Part shown: piece after piece, positions 63,212-64,000 of the stretch | Layout of the letters: every line of letters starts with the position of its first letter | Numbering within the stretch: the first letter of the stretch is position 1 | Origin: a virus | IMG/VR virus record: IMGVR_UViG_3300018057_000010 | Location: 1-64,000 of that record | Direction: 5' to 3' (one strand) | Length of the DNA: 64,000 nt | The notes under the pieces: model-generated | Database searches by the model: none | Told to the model about the DNA's origin: nothing | Seen by the model: the letters and a program-made list of their open reading frames with translations, nothing else | Position numbers and translations under genes: made by a program

Positions 63212-63926
63212 ACGTCGACACTCCTGGATAATTCAGGCCTCCCTGATATTGGGTGGCTTGCTTGTCGAGCCAAGCCTGATCGATCTTTACCGCCTGGATG
63301 GGCACGCTGCCGGCCGCAATCCCTTTGATTAGCAGCGTGGGATCGTTGACCTGAGCATGCCACTTCCTGCGATGGACCGAGCCAGGGGATTTCTTTGGAA
63401 TCGAAGCCTGCACAATGACTGGAGGCGCCAACTCTTCGCTGTCCAATAATCGGACTGCTTCCTCTTTGTAGCCCTCCTGGTCCAGTTCGATGGCGCGTTC
63501 CAAACGGCGTTCCTGCTCCGCTTTCGCTACCGCTTCTCGTGCAATCTTTTCTGCTGCCTGCCTCTGGCGCTCCTGCTCCGCTTCGAAGATAGAGACTTGA
63601 ACGCTAAGGTGATTCTTGGCGGCGTTAACAAGTCCGGCGTCGAGTTTCTCATTGTCGAGCACGATTTTCTTTGCGGCGTCGAAGACCTGTTTTACTGGCT
63701 TATAAAACTCTGTGACCTTGCCAGAGAGCGCCTGTAACATGCTGCCCATTCCGACAGCTTCTTGATAAGTGAAAAGGTTCGTAACTTCGTATTGTTTTGC
63801 TGAGACGACAACCGGCAAGAACTCAGCGCGCAGCTGTTGCCTTTGTCGCGCATATGCCCCATCCGGAGCTTCTATCTGGCCCTTGAGAACGGTGACCAGC
63901 CCATATTGATCCGTTTCCTCTGGCAT
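63180..63926 (-). CDS. phage recombination-associated coiled-coil protein, 248 aa
   Basis: ATG at 63926 has GAGG seven bases upstream; GTG 63938 is an alternative. Central long coiled coil (AEQERQRQAAEKIAREAVAK) and the conserved frame PVKQVFDAAKKIVLDNEKLD ... HRRKWHAQVNDPTLLIKGIA ... NYPGVSTYEE, which I recognise as a family found beside single-strand annealing proteins of temperate phages. Function unproven. Contains the eighth palindrome copy. Confidence 0.6.
   Translation of the reverse strand: MPEETDQYGLVTVLKGQIEAPDGAYARQRQQLRAEFLPVVVSAKQYEVTNLFTYQEAVGMGSMLQALSGKVTEFYKPVKQVFDAAKKIVLDNEKLDAGLVNAAKNHLSVQVSIFEAEQERQRQAAEKIAREAVAKAEQERRLERAIELDQEGYKEEAVRLLDSEELAPPVIVQASIPKKSPGSVHRRKWHAQVNDPTLLIKGIAAGSVPIQAVKIDQAWLDKQATQYQGGLNYPGVSTYEEQTHHFRS
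63441..63455. promoter_or_regulatory. dispersed palindrome copy 8 (GTCCAATAATCGGAC)
   Basis: Same 15-mer as at 39545-39559, here inside the coiled-coil gene. Confidence 0.4.
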
Positions 63927-63934
63927 GAAATCCC

Positions 63935-64000
63935 TCACTGAATGACGATTTGGACGGTGCCGGATATTTCTATCGTTTGGTGGGAACTAGCGTCTTCGAA
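63935..64000 (-). CDS. partial gene, 5' end outside window
   Basis: Open frame of 21 codons plus TGA, reading EDASSHQTIEISGTVQIVIQ and stop, where the TGA overlaps a possible GTG start of the next gene. Beta-strand-like end. Too short to name. Confidence 0.45.
   Translation of the reverse strand, partial: FEDASSHQTIEISGTVQIVIQ

Overview
The window is most simply read as a large part of the genome of a temperate tailed phage, possibly a phage-plasmid or prophage, of a Gram-negative bacterium. The evidence is a complete head and packaging module (TerS candidate, TerL, portal, scaffold, HK97-type capsid), a lysis muramidase, tail-fibre genes, a large serine integrase, a lambda-like replication module and dozens of very small overlapping genes. 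The Gram-negative host is inferred from a lipoprotein signal, Sec and Tat signal peptides and a GH108 muramidase. An Acidobacteriota host would fit the signal-peptide style and base composition, but nothing in the window proves it. Both ends are cut inside genes.

Almost everything is transcribed leftwards (minus strand). Reading in that direction from the right end: 64-61.4 kb carries a recombination-associated coiled-coil protein, an acyl carrier protein, a secreted small protein, two tandem paralogues and an XRE-type regulator. 61.3-60.1 kb is the replication module: an initiator with four 23-bp iterons inside its own gene, and a helicase-loader-like protein. 60-53.3 kb holds the large serine integrase, a VRR-NUC nuclease, a C5 cytosine methyltransferase, DnaB helicase and an HNH nuclease. 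53.3-45.3 kb holds a lipoprotein, a papain-like peptidase and two long tail-fibre-like proteins that start with Sec signal peptides.

45.2-42.4 kb holds zinc-ribbon proteins, an irregular 12-copy repeat array, a small serine recombinase on the plus strand and a methyltransferase-like protein. 41.7-40.1 kb is a small plus-strand block with its own promoters and terminators. 39.9-31.4 kb is a plasmid-like run of small genes of unknown function. Six of them have a hairpin with a conserved loop directly in front of the ribosome binding site. This run is interrupted by an IS66-family element with a perfect 8-bp target duplication that splits one gene exactly; its tnpB has a nonsense codon. 30.5-18.3 kb is a dense, translationally coupled run of small genes, many with zinc ribbons, plus a macrodomain, a Tat-exported zinc protein, a three-finger C2H2-like protein and the endolysin. 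17.6 kb to the left end is the packaging, head and tail module, punctuated by five clusters of GC-rich hairpins with GNA loops placed directly behind stop codons.

The most interesting signals are not protein genes: (1) the iteron core of the origin recurs in a second, non-coding array 23 kb away; (2) a 15-bp palindrome, GTCCRATNNYYGGAC, occurs eight times across the window, reminiscent of phage stoperators; (3) a 12-copy CCTGCAAC array lies beside a ribbon-helix-helix-like gene; (4) there is a family of 5'-leader hairpins; (5) there are stop-codon-linked GNA-loop hairpins. No tRNA, rRNA or CRISPR array was seen. All functional names are from reading the translated sequence; no database search was possible.
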